Positions 34,160 to 43,134 of a DNA stretch of 64,000 nt are shown here, in pieces. How positions within the stretch are numbered: the first letter of the stretch is position 1; each line of letters starts with the position of its first letter. Position numbers and translations under genes: made by a program. Below the pieces are notes generated by a model. It ran no database searches and had not been told where the DNA came from. It worked only from the letters and a program-made list of their open reading frames with translations. Location: contig JALCNR010000013.1 in NCBI GenBank assembly GCA_022649165.1, forward strand, positions 1-64,000, written 5' to 3'. Source of the stretch: Actinomyces sp. (GTDB lineage: Bacteria > Actinomycetota > Actinomycetes > Actinomycetales > Actinomycetaceae).

Positions 34160-35275
34160 ATGACGCGACCAAGAGACCCCCATGCCCCTCTGCCCGGGCT
34201 GCCCGGTGAGCTCGCCGAGCTGGCACGCGGCGTGACGCTGCCCGACCCGATGGAGGCGCCCGCTCTGCGGTGGGGCATCATCGGCGCGGGCGGGATCGCC
34301 CGGACCTTCGCTCGCGACGTCCCGCGCTTCACGCGCTCCCGAGTCGCGGCGGTGGCGGCGCGCCAACTGGACCGCGCGGAGGCCTTCGCCCGGGAATGGG
34401 GGGTCGAACGGGCCTACGGCTCCTACGAGGAACTGGTCGCGGACCCGGGGATCGACGCCGTCTATGTGGCGACGGTCCACCCCCTGCACGCCGATCAGGC
34501 CCTGCTGGCCCTGCGCGCCGGCAAGCCCGTGCTCGTGGAGAAGTCCTTCACGATGGACGCCTCGCAGGCGCGCGCCGTGCTCGACCAGGCGCGCGAGTCG
34601 CGGCTGTTCGCGATGGAGGCGATGTGGAGCCGGCACCTGCCGCATTACCGGGTCCTGCGCCAGGTCATCGCGAACGGCGGCCTGGGACGCGTGGTCTCAG
34701 TGCAGGCCGATCATGGGCAGTCGCTGCGCCATGTGCCGCGCCTGATGCGTCCCGAACTGGGCGGGGGCGCGCTGATGGACCTCGGGATCTACCCGGTGTC
34801 CTTCCTCCACGAGGTGCTGGGGGCGCCCGAGTCCGTCACCGCCGCCGGACGCGCGATCCCCGGCGACTTCGGGCGTTCGGCCTCCTCCCGGCCCGTGCGC
34901 ATCGACGCGGCCGACGCGGCGATCCTTCGGGCGGGCGACGCGATGGGCGTCGCACGGTGCCATCTGGACGGCCGCTCGGCGACCGCCGCCGAGGTCGTCT
35001 TCGAGCGCGGCGCCCTGGAGCTCCCCCTGCAGTTCTACCGCCCCGGGGTCCTGCGTCTGCGCACGTTCCCCGAGGGCGGGCCCGATGACGGCGCGACGGT
35101 CGACTGGGACGCGACGGTTCCGGGTGGTTTCCAGTACGAGGCCGCCGAAGTCGCCCGGTGCCTCGAGGCCGGCCTCACCGAGTCCGCGGACATGACGTGG
35201 CGGGACACGGTCGAGGTCATGGACGTCATGGACGCGATCCGCGCGCAGGTCGGCGTCGTCTACCCCTGGGAGTAG
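34160..35275 (+). CDS. Gfo/Idh/MocA-family oxidoreductase
   Basis: 371 residues. A 35-residue Pro-rich N-terminal extension precedes the Rossmann motif WGIIGAGGIARTFARD. EKSFTMDASQARAVL replaces the usual EKP motif, and GGGALMDLGIYPVSF is the substrate-binding block, as in trans-1,2-dihydrobenzene-1,2-diol or glucose-fructose dehydrogenase-like members. Start 34160 has CAGAAT 6 nt upstream, a one-mismatch leaderless promoter. The last 16 bp overlap the 3' end of the methyltransferase gene on the other strand. Substrate unknown. Confidence 0.9.
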   Translation: MTRPRDPHAPLPGLPGELAELARGVTLPDPMEAPALRWGIIGAGGIARTFARDVPRFTRSRVAAVAARQLDRAEAFAREWGVERAYGSYEELVADPGIDAVYVATVHPLHADQALLALRAGKPVLVEKSFTMDASQARAVLDQARESRLFAMEAMWSRHLPHYRVLRQVIANGGLGRVVSVQADHGQSLRHVPRLMRPELGGGALMDLGIYPVSFLHEVLGAPESVTAAGRAIPGDFGRSASSRPVRIDAADAAILRAGDAMGVARCHLDGRSATAAEVVFERGALELPLQFYRPGVLRLRTFPEGGPDDGATVDWDATVPGGFQYEAAEVARCLEAGLTESADMTWRDTVEVMDVMDAIRAQVGVVYPWE

Positions 35276-36102
35276 GCGGGCACCGGCCTGGCGGTCCACA
35301 CCAGCGTCGTGTAGGGGAGAGCGATGAGCGCGCCCGCCGGGCCCGCGGTGGCGACGAGGCCACCGGGGCCCTCCGGCTCCCCCGGGCCCCGGGCCGCCCA
35401 GTGGCTCCGCACGCCCGGGTGCTCGAGGAGGTACCACCGGAGGTTCTCCTGCATGCGGGCACGGCCCGCGGGATCCTGGCGCAGATAGGAGGATCGGGTG
35501 GTCCCCAGTTCCAGCAGCTCCTCGACCGTCATCGTGTCGACCCACCGCACGACCCGCAGCTCCGGCCTCGTGAAGCCGGGGCCGAACGCCGGCGGATCCC
35601 CCGCCCGGTGAACGTCGCCCGAGCGCATGATCCGGGTCAGGCGCAGGACCCACGGGTCCGAGACATCCATCTGGTTCCACACTGCGGCGATCGCCCCGCC
35701 GGGACGCAGGATGCGGGCGGCCTCCGCGCCGGCGGCCTCCGGCTCCACCCAGTGCCACGACTGCGCGTAGACGACCAGGTCGACGCTGCCGTCTCCCAGG
35801 CCGGTGCGCTCGGCGGTGGCGTCGCGCACCGAGACCGCGGGCTCCGCGCCGGCCGTCCGCCCGAGGCCCATCGAGGCGCGCAGCTGGGCGCGCATCGCCG
35901 CGGAGGGCTCGACGGCGACGACGCGCCATCCGCGCGCCGCCAGCGCGCCGGTCATCTTGCCCGTGCCCGCGCCGATGTCGGCGGCCACGCGGCCGCCGGG
36001 AGCCCCACCGGCCGCCGCCTCCACCGCGTCGACGGCGGCGCCCGGATATCCGGGCCTCACACGGCCGTACGAAGACGTGACGGCGTCGAAGGGGTTGTCC
36101 AC
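35260..36102 (-). CDS. Class I SAM-dependent methyltransferase
   Basis: 280 residues with the SAM loop AADIGAGTGKMTGALAARG near 43, an acidic strand-2 end VVAVEPSAAM, and the conserved post-motif VDLVVYAQSWHWVEPEAA. This is the Methyltransf_11 type seen in small-molecule methylases of unknown substrate. GTG 36102 is chosen because the frame upstream runs into the next gene; TAGGCT lies 8 nt upstream. Its 3' end overlaps the Gfo/Idh/MocA gene by 16 bp. Confidence 0.88.
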   Translation of the reverse strand: MDNPFDAVTSSYGRVRPGYPGAAVDAVEAAAGGAPGGRVAADIGAGTGKMTGALAARGWRVVAVEPSAAMRAQLRASMGLGRTAGAEPAVSVRDATAERTGLGDGSVDLVVYAQSWHWVEPEAAGAEAARILRPGGAIAAVWNQMDVSDPWVLRLTRIMRSGDVHRAGDPPAFGPGFTRPELRVVRWVDTMTVEELLELGTTRSSYLRQDPAGRARMQENLRWYLLEHPGVRSHWAARGPGEPEGPGGLVATAGPAGALIALPYTTLVWTARPVPAYSQG

Positions 36103-36110
36103 GGGCGGAC

Positions 36111-36116
36111 AGCCTA
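36111..36116 (-). promoter_or_regulatory. Leaderless-type -10 of the methyltransferase gene
   Basis: TAGGCT, 8 nt before GTG 36102; spacing is at the long end. Confidence 0.4.
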
Positions 36117-36118
36117 GC

Positions 36119-37063
36119 TCAGCCGCCGACGCCGCCCATCGCCTCCGTCGCCAGCCAGCGCAGCGCCTCCGGCAAGGACGGGTGGTCGAAACGGAAGCCG
36201 TCGCCGAGCAGCCGCTCGGGAACAGCCCGCTGGCCCGAGCGCAGCACCTCGGCGACCATGTCCGGCCCCAGGACGGGAGCGAGCAGGCCCGCGGGAAGCG
36301 GCACGACCCCCGGGCGGCGCATGCTCGCCGCGAGGGCCCGCGCGAAGTCCCGTTGACGGACGGCGCCCGGCGCCGCCAGGTTGACGGGGCCGGACAGCTC
36401 CGAATGCGCCAGGAGGTGACGCATCGCACGCACGTGGTCGGCCCGGGTGATCCAGGCGAGCCACTGGGCGCCGCCGCTGACCGGCCCGCCCAGGCCAGCC
36501 CGGTACAGCAATCGCTGCCGGCCCAGATACCCACCCTGTCCGGACAGGACGATGCCCGTGCGCATGGCCACCACACGGACTCCGGCCTCGCGCGCCGCGT
36601 CGGCGGCCCGCTCAGTCAGGCGGCACACGCGCGCCAGGAAGTCGTCGCCGAGGGCGCTCGCCTCCGTGAGGATCGCGTCCCCCGGATCCGCCCCGTAGAC
36701 GCCGACGGCCGAGGGGACGAGCAGGACGCGGTCCCGGCCGGCCGCCTCGCCCTGGGCCATGGCCGCGGCGATCGTCCTCACCGGCTCCACGCGGCTGACC
36801 AGGATCTCCCGGCGGTACCGGCGGGTCCACAGGCGGTCGCCGATGCCCGCGCCGGACAGCACGACGACCGCGTCGACGTCGTCCAGGCCCGCTCCCGGCC
36901 CGTCGATCCGCCCGGCCGCCGGATCCCAGCGGCGCTCGCCGGACGTGCGCGCAGGTCGGCGGACGAGGCGCAGCACCGTGTGGTTCCCGCCGTCACCGGC
37001 GGCGAGAGCCCGAGCCAGAGCCGACCCGAGCAGCCCCGACGCACCCGCGATCGCGATCCTCAT
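36119..37063 (-). CDS. TIGR01777-family NAD-dependent epimerase-like protein
   Basis: 314 residues of the YfcH/SulA-like SDR family. The start IAIAGASGLLGSALARAL is the nucleotide-binding motif; VLLVPSAVGVYGADPGD and the C-terminal DUF1731 block (PGVVPLPAGLLAPVLGP ... LGDGFRFDHPSLPEAL) complete the family pattern. The reaction is not established. ATG 37063 has TAGTCT 7 nt upstream and no ribosome site. Confidence 0.93.
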   Translation of the reverse strand: MRIAIAGASGLLGSALARALAAGDGGNHTVLRLVRRPARTSGERRWDPAAGRIDGPGAGLDDVDAVVVLSGAGIGDRLWTRRYRREILVSRVEPVRTIAAAMAQGEAAGRDRVLLVPSAVGVYGADPGDAILTEASALGDDFLARVCRLTERAADAAREAGVRVVAMRTGIVLSGQGGYLGRQRLLYRAGLGGPVSGGAQWLAWITRADHVRAMRHLLAHSELSGPVNLAAPGAVRQRDFARALAASMRRPGVVPLPAGLLAPVLGPDMVAEVLRSGQRAVPERLLGDGFRFDHPSLPEALRWLATEAMGGVGG

Positions 37064-37070
37064 GATCGCC

Positions 37071-37076
37071 AGACTA
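37071..37076 (-). promoter_or_regulatory. Leaderless-type -10 of the TIGR01777 gene
   Basis: TAGTCT, 7 nt before ATG 37063. Confidence 0.6.
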
Positions 37077-37157
37077 GCTGCGCCCCGTCCGGGAGACCCG
37101 GCAGCGCCCCACGGCCCGCACCGGGAACCGGCGGACGGCGGACCGTCGGGTCACGAC

Positions 37158-37790
37158 TCAGCCCAGCACCTCGAGGTCCGCGAGCGCCCGCGGGCGATGG
37201 CGCGAGATGTGCCGGAGCTCCTGCGCGGCCCACATGTCCCACCATGGGCGGTAGGCCTCGCCGTCGCGGAGCAGGGCTCGCCGCTTGCGCTCGATCGCGG
37301 AGACGGGGCTCCCCTCGCCGTCCAACGGCCCCGGGCCGACATCCACCCACACCGCCACGTCGGCGACTGACCGCGTGCGCGCGGTCAACGCCCCCGCGCC
37401 CTCGACGATCAGCGGGCGCGCGGGGTCCAGGCTCACCCACCGGCGCACCCGGCCCGCCTCCCAGTCCCACTCGGGATAGGCCGGCTCGCGCAGGAGCAGC
37501 CTCTCCGTCCGGGCGGTCCCCGCGCTCAGCCCGTCCCACCCGGGATACCAGTCGTCCAGGCGGGCGATCTGGATGCCGGTCAGCCCCCCGGCACGGAGCA
37601 TGCGGGCGAGGCGCCGCGCGAGCTGCGTCTTCCCCGACCCGGACCGCCCGTCGACGACGACCACGGGGGCGCGCCACACGGCATGCGCTCGCCGCGTCCC
37701 CGTGCGGCCGCCGACCGCCGTCGCGAGATCGCGGATCCGCGCGCGCCGAGGGGCGGGCCCGGCGCCGGGACCGCTCACGCCCGCCCTCAC
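37158..37790 (-). CDS. P-loop kinase of uridine-kinase-like fold, coupled to ECF transporter
   Basis: About 210 residues. Walker A is VVVVDGRSGSGKTQLARRL near residue 40, followed by IARLDDWYPGWDGLS, a DD-W motif seen in uridine/phosphoribulokinase-like kinases, and RPLIVEGAGAL. The GTG at 37790 overlaps the stop of the ECF fusion gene as GTGA; a second GTG at 37778 is also possible. Position in a TPP-riboswitch operon suggests action on an imported pyrimidine or other cofactor precursor. That is inference; a general nucleoside-kinase-like role is the alternative. Confidence 0.78.
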   Translation of the reverse strand: MRAGVSGPGAGPAPRRARIRDLATAVGGRTGTRRAHAVWRAPVVVVDGRSGSGKTQLARRLARMLRAGGLTGIQIARLDDWYPGWDGLSAGTARTERLLLREPAYPEWDWEAGRVRRWVSLDPARPLIVEGAGALTARTRSVADVAVWVDVGPGPLDGEGSPVSAIERKRRALLRDGEAYRPWWDMWAAQELRHISRHRPRALADLEVLG

Positions 37791-40315
37791 ATTCCCGCCG
37801 GCCGCAGGACGCCGAACCACGCGGCGGCGCCGATCGCCGCCGCGGGCACCGCCACGGCCACTGCCATCATGGCGGCGTCCGCCCCTCCGACGCGCGAGGG
37901 CCTGGCCCAGGAGCGGGGGCCGGGGGCGCCGAAACCGCGGGCTTCCATCGTCAGCGACAGCTTCGCCGAGCGGCGCAGCGCGAACACGAGCAGCGCGAAG
38001 GCCCCCCGGAAGAAGGCCGCGACCCGGCTGCCGTCCCCGATGCCGCGCATGCGGCGCGCCCGCTCCAGCGCCCGCCAGTCGGTGACCATCAACCCGGTCA
38101 TCCGCACGCCCGCCAAGGAGGCCAGCACGGGGCGCGCCGGTAGGTGCAGCACCTGCCCCAGGCCGTCGGCCATGTCGGTGGGGTCGATGCGCGACAGCAG
38201 CACGATGGCGGGCAGCCCCAGGGCCAGCACCCGCAGCAAGACCGCTCCGGCCAGCTCGACCGAGTTCTGCGAGACCGCCGCCGGGCCCCACGACCAGTAG
38301 ACGTCTCCGCCGGGTTTCGCGTAGAGCAGCATCGACAAGGCCGCCAGGGGCGCCGCGGCCAGCAGGGGGACGATCCGGGTGAGGACCCGCCGCGCCGCGA
38401 TCCCCGCCAGGGGCACGAGCAGCACCTCGAGCGCCAGCGCGATCCCCGCGCTCAGCACGTCGACGGAGGCCATCAGCGGCGTCGTCATCACGACGAGCGC
38501 GAGCACCTGCGTGACGGGGTTGACGGCGCGCAGCCCGCGCCCCGCCAGCACATCGCGCCAGCCGATGCGCGGCGCGGCGCGCTCCTCCGGATCGTTCCGG
38601 GCCGGGGGCGCCGACACCGGCCGGGGCGGCCGAGCGCCCTGGACGGGGCCGGTCTGCGAGGCCGGTTCCGCTTCGCGGCGATGTCCCGCGGGCCGGCCGA
38701 CCTCGGACAGGTCGATCACGCGGTCACCCATGACCTCGATGAACGCCCGGTCATGGGTGACCGAGACGAGGGTCGTCCCCGCCTCGACCGCCTCCTGGAG
38801 GATGCCGACGAGTTCCAGCCAGGTCGACCGGTCCTGCCCGAAGGTCGGCTCGTCCAGGAGGACGACCCGCGGCGCGCTGATGAGGGCGGTCGCCACGGAC
38901 AGGCGGCGTTTCTCCCCGCCGGACAGCGTCATCGGGTTCGCCAGCGCGACCTGGTCCAGCCTCAGGCGCCGCAGCGTCCGCTCCACGAGCCCGTCCAGCT
39001 CGGCGCCCTCGACGCCGGCCAGCCGGGGGCCCACCTCCAGCTCCTCGCGCACCGTCCGTTCGACGAACTGGTACTCCGGCTCCTGGAAGACCAGGGAGAT
39101 TCTTCCCGGCAGCTCGCGCGAGGACCAGGTGTGGGGATCCGTCCTGGCGGCGTCCGGCGCCGTCCTCGTCCGGGTCCGGTGCGGGCGGCGCGACGACCTG
39201 AGGGGCGCCAGGTCCTCCGCGGCGTCCATGGTCCCCGCCAGCTGGGGCAGCAGGCCCGCGACGGTCAGCGCCAGAGCGGATTTCCCCACGCCGTTCGGAC
39301 CGATCACGCACGTGGAGGCTCCCCGCGGGATGTCCAGGTCGATGCCGGAGCGCACGGGCCGGTCCTCCCGGTAGCCGATGGCGAGGTCCCGCACGCGCAT
39401 CGCCGGGGCCGGGGCGGGCCGGGCTGCCTGCTCCGCGCCCCGCGCGGGCGGGGGCGCGGCGTCGGCGGAGGCGGCCGCCCGGCGCCGGCGGGCCTCCCCG
39501 ACCACGGCGCGGTCGTCGCCGGGCAGCCAGATCCCGGCGTCGCGCAGGGCGCCTCCCTCGTCGCGCAGGACGTCCTCGAGGGGGCCGTCCGCCCGCACCG
39601 CCCCCTCCATGACGACGACCGCCCGATCCACCAGGCCCGCCCAGACGTCCACCCGGTGCTCGACGACGACCAGGGTCGCCCCCGTGCGCTCAAGGACGCG
39701 GCGCGTCGCCTCGACGACCTCGCCGACCCCCTCGGGATCGAGGTTCGCGGTGGGCTCGTCCAGGAGCAGCAGCCCGGGTCGCATCGCGAGAATGGAGGCC
39801 AGCGCGAGACGCTGCTTCTGCCCGCCCGAGAGCCTGGACGTCGGGTGGTCGAGGGACAGGCCGCCGAGCCCGACCTCGTCCAGGGCGTCGCGCACGCGCG
39901 TCCAGATCTCCTCGCGGGGCACGCCGAGGTTCTCACACCCGAAGGCGACGTCATCGCCCGCGCGGGCCAGGACGACCTGCGCCTCGGGATCCTGCATCAT
40001 GAGGCCGACCCGGCCCCGCAGCTCCTCCGGGGCCCGGCCGTCCACAGCCAGGGATCCAGCGGAGTCGCCCTCGTCCTCTCCCCCGAGCACCCCGGCGAGG
40101 CCGCCGAGCAGCGTCGACTTGCCCGCGCCGGAGGTCCCGAGGAGGAGGACGCGCTCGCCCGGCGCGATGTCGAGGTCGATGTCGCGCAGGGCCCACGCCT
40201 TGCGGCCCGCGTGGCGCCACCCCCACCCGCGGACCCGCACGCGGGCGCCGGGGACGGACGCCGCCCCGGCCTCGCGGGCCCGGTCCGCGGCCAGCGCGGC
40301 TTCGATGGAGTCCAT
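37787..40315 (-). CDS. ECF transporter energising unit, EcfA-EcfA-EcfT single-chain fusion (YkoD+YkoC)
   Basis: 842 residues. ABC domain 1 (about 30-260) has Walker A GTSGAGKST, signature LSGGQKQRLALAS and Walker B LLLLDEPT. ABC domain 2 (about 310-545) has GPNGVGKSA, LSGGEKRRLSVAT and VVLLDEPT. After a Pro-rich linker, the EcfT part (about 600-842) has five or so membrane segments and the coupling motif ERARRMRG. In Bacillus the ATPase YkoD and the T protein YkoC are separate. It starts 11 bp after the S-component stop, under TPP-riboswitch control, so thiamin precursor uptake is the probable job. Confidence 0.92.
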   Translation of the reverse strand: MDSIEAALAADRAREAGAASVPGARVRVRGWGWRHAGRKAWALRDIDLDIAPGERVLLLGTSGAGKSTLLGGLAGVLGGEDEGDSAGSLAVDGRAPEELRGRVGLMMQDPEAQVVLARAGDDVAFGCENLGVPREEIWTRVRDALDEVGLGGLSLDHPTSRLSGGQKQRLALASILAMRPGLLLLDEPTANLDPEGVGEVVEATRRVLERTGATLVVVEHRVDVWAGLVDRAVVVMEGAVRADGPLEDVLRDEGGALRDAGIWLPGDDRAVVGEARRRRAAASADAAPPPARGAEQAARPAPAPAMRVRDLAIGYREDRPVRSGIDLDIPRGASTCVIGPNGVGKSALALTVAGLLPQLAGTMDAAEDLAPLRSSRRPHRTRTRTAPDAARTDPHTWSSRELPGRISLVFQEPEYQFVERTVREELEVGPRLAGVEGAELDGLVERTLRRLRLDQVALANPMTLSGGEKRRLSVATALISAPRVVLLDEPTFGQDRSTWLELVGILQEAVEAGTTLVSVTHDRAFIEVMGDRVIDLSEVGRPAGHRREAEPASQTGPVQGARPPRPVSAPPARNDPEERAAPRIGWRDVLAGRGLRAVNPVTQVLALVVMTTPLMASVDVLSAGIALALEVLLVPLAGIAARRVLTRIVPLLAAAPLAALSMLLYAKPGGDVYWSWGPAAVSQNSVELAGAVLLRVLALGLPAIVLLSRIDPTDMADGLGQVLHLPARPVLASLAGVRMTGLMVTDWRALERARRMRGIGDGSRVAAFFRGAFALLVFALRRSAKLSLTMEARGFGAPGPRSWARPSRVGGADAAMMAVAVAVPAAAIGAAAWFGVLRPAGM

Positions 40316-40326
40316 GGCGGGACGGC

Positions 40327-40944
40327 TCACACCCGGGCCCGGACCTCGCGGCCCGCGGCGAAACGGTCCAGCGCCCCGGTCTGGGCGAGCCCGCGCACCA
40401 GCAGCCAGCCGACCAGGCCGGCCAGCACCACGCCGGTCACGACCTGGCATCCCAGGTAGGTGAGGTTGAAGGCCAGGCCCTTGGCGAAGTTCGGGGTGGA
40501 ACCGTAGAAGCCCTCGAACACCCACGCGGCCACGCCGGATCCGACGCCGCCGAGCATGGCGACGGGCAGGGAGAACCTCCTGTAGCCGAAGGCGAGCACC
40601 ACCAACTCCATGCCCAGGCCCTGGACCAGCCCGGAGTAGACCGTCGAGATCCCCCACTGGGATCCCAGCGCCATCGAGACGACCGCGGCGAGCACCTCGA
40701 CGAAGATCGCGGCGCCGGGCTTGCGGATGACCAGCGCCCCGATCACGGCGCCCAGATACCAGATGCCGGCGACCAGCCCGCCGACGCCGGGGGTCACGGC
40801 GTCGATCACCGAGTACGCGGCGCCCCCGACCTGGTTCCACACGAGGAAGATCAGCCCGCAGGCGACTCCCAGGATCGCAGCCGTCACCATGTCGACGACC
40901 CGCCACTGAAGACGCCCCGCGGCGCCTGTGTTCGTACCAGCCAT
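40327..40944 (-). CDS. ykoE: ECF transporter S component, YkoE-like (thiamin/hydroxymethylpyrimidine)
   Basis: 205 residues with six predicted membrane segments. The pattern RVVDMVTAAILGVACGLIF, VAGIWYLGAVIGALVIRKPG and GSQWGISTVYSGLVQGLG is that of YkoE. It binds the vitamin precursor in the membrane and docks to the EcfT domain encoded 11 bp downstream. ATG 40944 has AAAGGAA about 8 nt upstream. The TPP riboswitch directly ahead supports the assignment. Confidence 0.92.
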   Translation of the reverse strand: MAGTNTGAAGRLQWRVVDMVTAAILGVACGLIFLVWNQVGGAAYSVIDAVTPGVGGLVAGIWYLGAVIGALVIRKPGAAIFVEVLAAVVSMALGSQWGISTVYSGLVQGLGMELVVLAFGYRRFSLPVAMLGGVGSGVAAWVFEGFYGSTPNFAKGLAFNLTYLGCQVVTGVVLAGLVGWLLVRGLAQTGALDRFAAGREVRARV

Positions 40945-40995
40945 GTCAGCTTGTTCCTTTCACGTGCTGAGCAACACTGGTGCGCACGAGAAAGA

Positions 40996-41092
40996 GCCTT
41001 CCTCCGCCGGTATGAGCCGGGTCAGGTTCTACGGTCGAGGGCTCCGAGCCCTCCTCTCAACCCGGTCTCCCGGGTTCCCGTGGCACTGGTGG
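40996..41092 (-). ncRNA. TPP riboswitch (THI element)
   Basis: On the minus strand the THI-box blocks occur in order: an AACCCGG-GAGA-CCGGGTT helix, TTGAGA, a variable hairpin (AGGGCTCGGAGCCCT), ACCGTAGAACCTGA, then TCATACCGGCGGAGGAAGG. This is the thiamin-pyrophosphate aptamer. It lies about 50 nt before the ykoE start and should shut the operon when TPP is abundant, probably at translation initiation, since no T-tract terminator follows. Confidence 0.93.
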
Positions 41093-41094
41093 CC

Positions 41095-41100
41095 AGTATA
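41095..41100 (-). promoter_or_regulatory. -10 element of the TPP-controlled operon
   Basis: TATACT immediately before the riboswitch. The -35 would lie within the 3' end of the amino-acid permease gene and is poor. Confidence 0.55.
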
Positions 41101-41110
41101 GGCGGTCCCC

Positions 41111-42535
41111 TCAGGCGGACTGAGCGCGGACCAGCATCCGGTGCCGATGGGCGACGGCGACGACCGTGACGGCCGACAGCCACACCGCGGCCGCAATGAG
41201 CCCGGCGCGCGTGGTGGCCTCCAGGCACAGGACCACCGACAGCGCCGCCATGAACGCCAGCACGACCCAGGCGGAGGCCGCCCCTCCGGGGGCGCGGAAC
41301 GAGGACGCCCGGTGCTGCTCGGGCCGGCGGCGCACCCACACCAGATAGCACACCGTGATGATCGTCCACACCGCCATGAACAACGTCGTCGACATGGAGG
41401 TGACCAGGGTGAAGGCGTCGATGACGGAGTCGCCCTGCGCGAGGATGGCGATCGCGCTCAGCATCAGCACGCAGGACAGGAACAACGCGTTGCGCGGGAC
41501 GCCGCGCGGGCTGAGACGGTGGAAGACACGGGAGGCGTCCCCCTGCCCGGCCAGGCCGAAGACCATCCTCGACGTCGAGTAGATGCCTGAGTTCGCCGAC
41601 GAGGCCGCCGAGGTGAGCACCACCAGGTTGAGGATCGAGGCCGCCGCCCCCAGGCCCGTCAGCGAGAACATCGTGACGAAGGGCGACGTGCCGGGATCGA
41701 CCTCGTCCCAGGGCGTGACCATCATGATGACCGCGAGCGCGCCGACGTAGAAGAGCATGACGCGCACGGGCACCGAGTTGACGGCCTTGGGGAGCGTGCG
41801 GGCCGGGTCCTCGGTCTCGGCGACCGTGGTCCCCACCAGTTCGATGCCGACGAAGGCGAAGACCGCGATCTGGAACCCGCCGAGGAATCCGCTGAGGCCC
41901 GTCGGGAAGAAGCCCCCATGGCTCCACAGGTTCGACACCGCGGCCCTCTCGCCGGCGCCGTCGGCGAACCCGATCGCCACCAGGGCCAGGCCGACCGCGA
42001 TGAGCGCGACGATGGCCACGATCTTGACGAGGGCGAACCAGAACTCCGTCTCGCCGAATGCCCGGACCGTCAGCGCATTGAGGGAGAACAGCAGCACGAC
42101 CACGACGAGGATCGGGATCCAGGCCGGGGTCGCCGGCCACCAGTAGCGCACGTACCCGGTGATCGCGACCATGTCGGCCACGCCCGTGACCACCCAGCAC
42201 AGCCAGTAGGTCCATCCCGTGACGAACCCGGCCCAGGGGCCCAGGACGTCGCGCGCGATGTCGGCGAAGGTCGCATACCGGCGATCCGACAGCAGCAGCT
42301 CGCCCATCGCCCTCATGAAGAGGAACAGCACGGAGCCGGTGACGGCGTAGACGAGCAGCACGGACGGCCCGGCCAGCGCGATCGTCTTGCCCGACCCCAT
42401 GAACAGCCCGGTCCCGATGGCGCCCCCGATGGCGATCAGCTGGATGTGGCGGTTCTGCAGGTTGCGGCGCAGGGCGCGCCCGGAGCCATCGGTCGAACTC
42501 GGCGTGGCCACGTCTGCGGGGCGGGCTGGTGACAT
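41111..42535 (-). CDS. APC-family amino acid permease, CycA-like
   Basis: 474 residues with 12 predicted membrane segments. The N-terminus RNLQNRHIQLIAIGGAIGTGLFMGSG, then GPSVLLVYAVTGSVLFLFMRAMGELLLS, closely follows the D-serine/D-alanine/glycine transporter CycA. It imports small neutral amino acids with protons. It is upstream of, but not under, the TPP riboswitch. No strong ribosome site is visible at ATG 42535. Confidence 0.9.
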   Translation of the reverse strand: MSPARPADVATPSSTDGSGRALRRNLQNRHIQLIAIGGAIGTGLFMGSGKTIALAGPSVLLVYAVTGSVLFLFMRAMGELLLSDRRYATFADIARDVLGPWAGFVTGWTYWLCWVVTGVADMVAITGYVRYWWPATPAWIPILVVVVLLFSLNALTVRAFGETEFWFALVKIVAIVALIAVGLALVAIGFADGAGERAAVSNLWSHGGFFPTGLSGFLGGFQIAVFAFVGIELVGTTVAETEDPARTLPKAVNSVPVRVMLFYVGALAVIMMVTPWDEVDPGTSPFVTMFSLTGLGAAASILNLVVLTSAASSANSGIYSTSRMVFGLAGQGDASRVFHRLSPRGVPRNALFLSCVLMLSAIAILAQGDSVIDAFTLVTSMSTTLFMAVWTIITVCYLVWVRRRPEQHRASSFRAPGGAASAWVVLAFMAALSVVLCLEATTRAGLIAAAVWLSAVTVVAVAHRHRMLVRAQSA

Positions 42536-42555
42536 TCGGCGATCTTCAGGGTGAG

Positions 42556-42569
42556 GGGACGCCCTCGTC
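42556..42569 (-). repeat. Dispersed 14-mer GACGAGGGCGTCCC
   Basis: Exact copy on the minus strand, in the gap upstream of the amino-acid permease gene. Confidence 0.6.
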
Positions 42570-42642
42570 GGCGACGGGGCACGCCGGGGAGCGGCGCCCG
42601 ATCACCGTACCCCGCGGGGGAGGAGGCGCGGCCGGCTGCCCG

Positions 42643-43122
42643 TCACCTGGACTCGAGGTGGTCCCTGGCGGCGAGCAGCTCGTCCGGCCACATGCCGGCG
42701 CTGTCCTCCCAGGCCTGGCGCGCCTCCTCGGGATCGTCGGAGACGCCCGACAGGCCGGACTCCTCGACGTGCAGGGCGATGCCGCCGTCCTCCTCCGACA
42801 GGGAGAACTCGACGCGCGTCGTGCGCTCCTCGGGGAAGTCGTCGCCGGCCAGCGGGTACCAGCGGAAGGAGACGACGTCCATCGGGTCCTCGTCCTCGCG
42901 CGCGACCAGCCAGGTGCCCGCCTGCGGGTCGGTGACGCGGAACAGGCCGTCGTCGCCGCGGTCGGTCTCGTGGTCGCCCAGCGGGCCGTCGTTGATCCAC
43001 CACCCCGGTTCCGACACCAACGACCACACGTCCTCCAGATCGGCGTGGATGATCACGTCCGCCTCGATCGTGTCGTAGTCCTGGCGGGTCTCCGGGTCGT
43101 CGCCGTCGTCGATGATGTCCAT
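42643..43122 (-). CDS. SRPBCC (START/AHSA1-like) domain protein
   Basis: 159 residues, strongly acidic. Residues about 18-130 form a SRPBCC fold ([50 protein letters not shown]). Members bind hydrophobic ligands or assist other proteins; no specific role can be given. ATG 43122 has TACCGT 6 nt upstream and no ribosome site. Confidence 0.82.
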   Translation of the reverse strand: MDIIDDGDDPETRQDYDTIEADVIIHADLEDVWSLVSEPGWWINDGPLGDHETDRGDDGLFRVTDPQAGTWLVAREDEDPMDVVSFRWYPLAGDDFPEERTTRVEFSLSEEDGGIALHVEESGLSGVSDDPEEARQAWEDSAGMWPDELLAARDHLESR

Positions 43123-43128
43123 GTCCCC

Positions 43129-43134
43129 ACGGTA
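43129..43134 (-). promoter_or_regulatory. Leaderless-type -10 of the SRPBCC gene
   Basis: TACCGT, 6 nt before ATG 43122. Confidence 0.55.

Noticed and set aside
36103-36576. N-terminal extension of the methyltransferase open frame
   Set aside because: It re-reads the TIGR01777 gene in another frame; the methyltransferase fold begins directly after GTG 36102.
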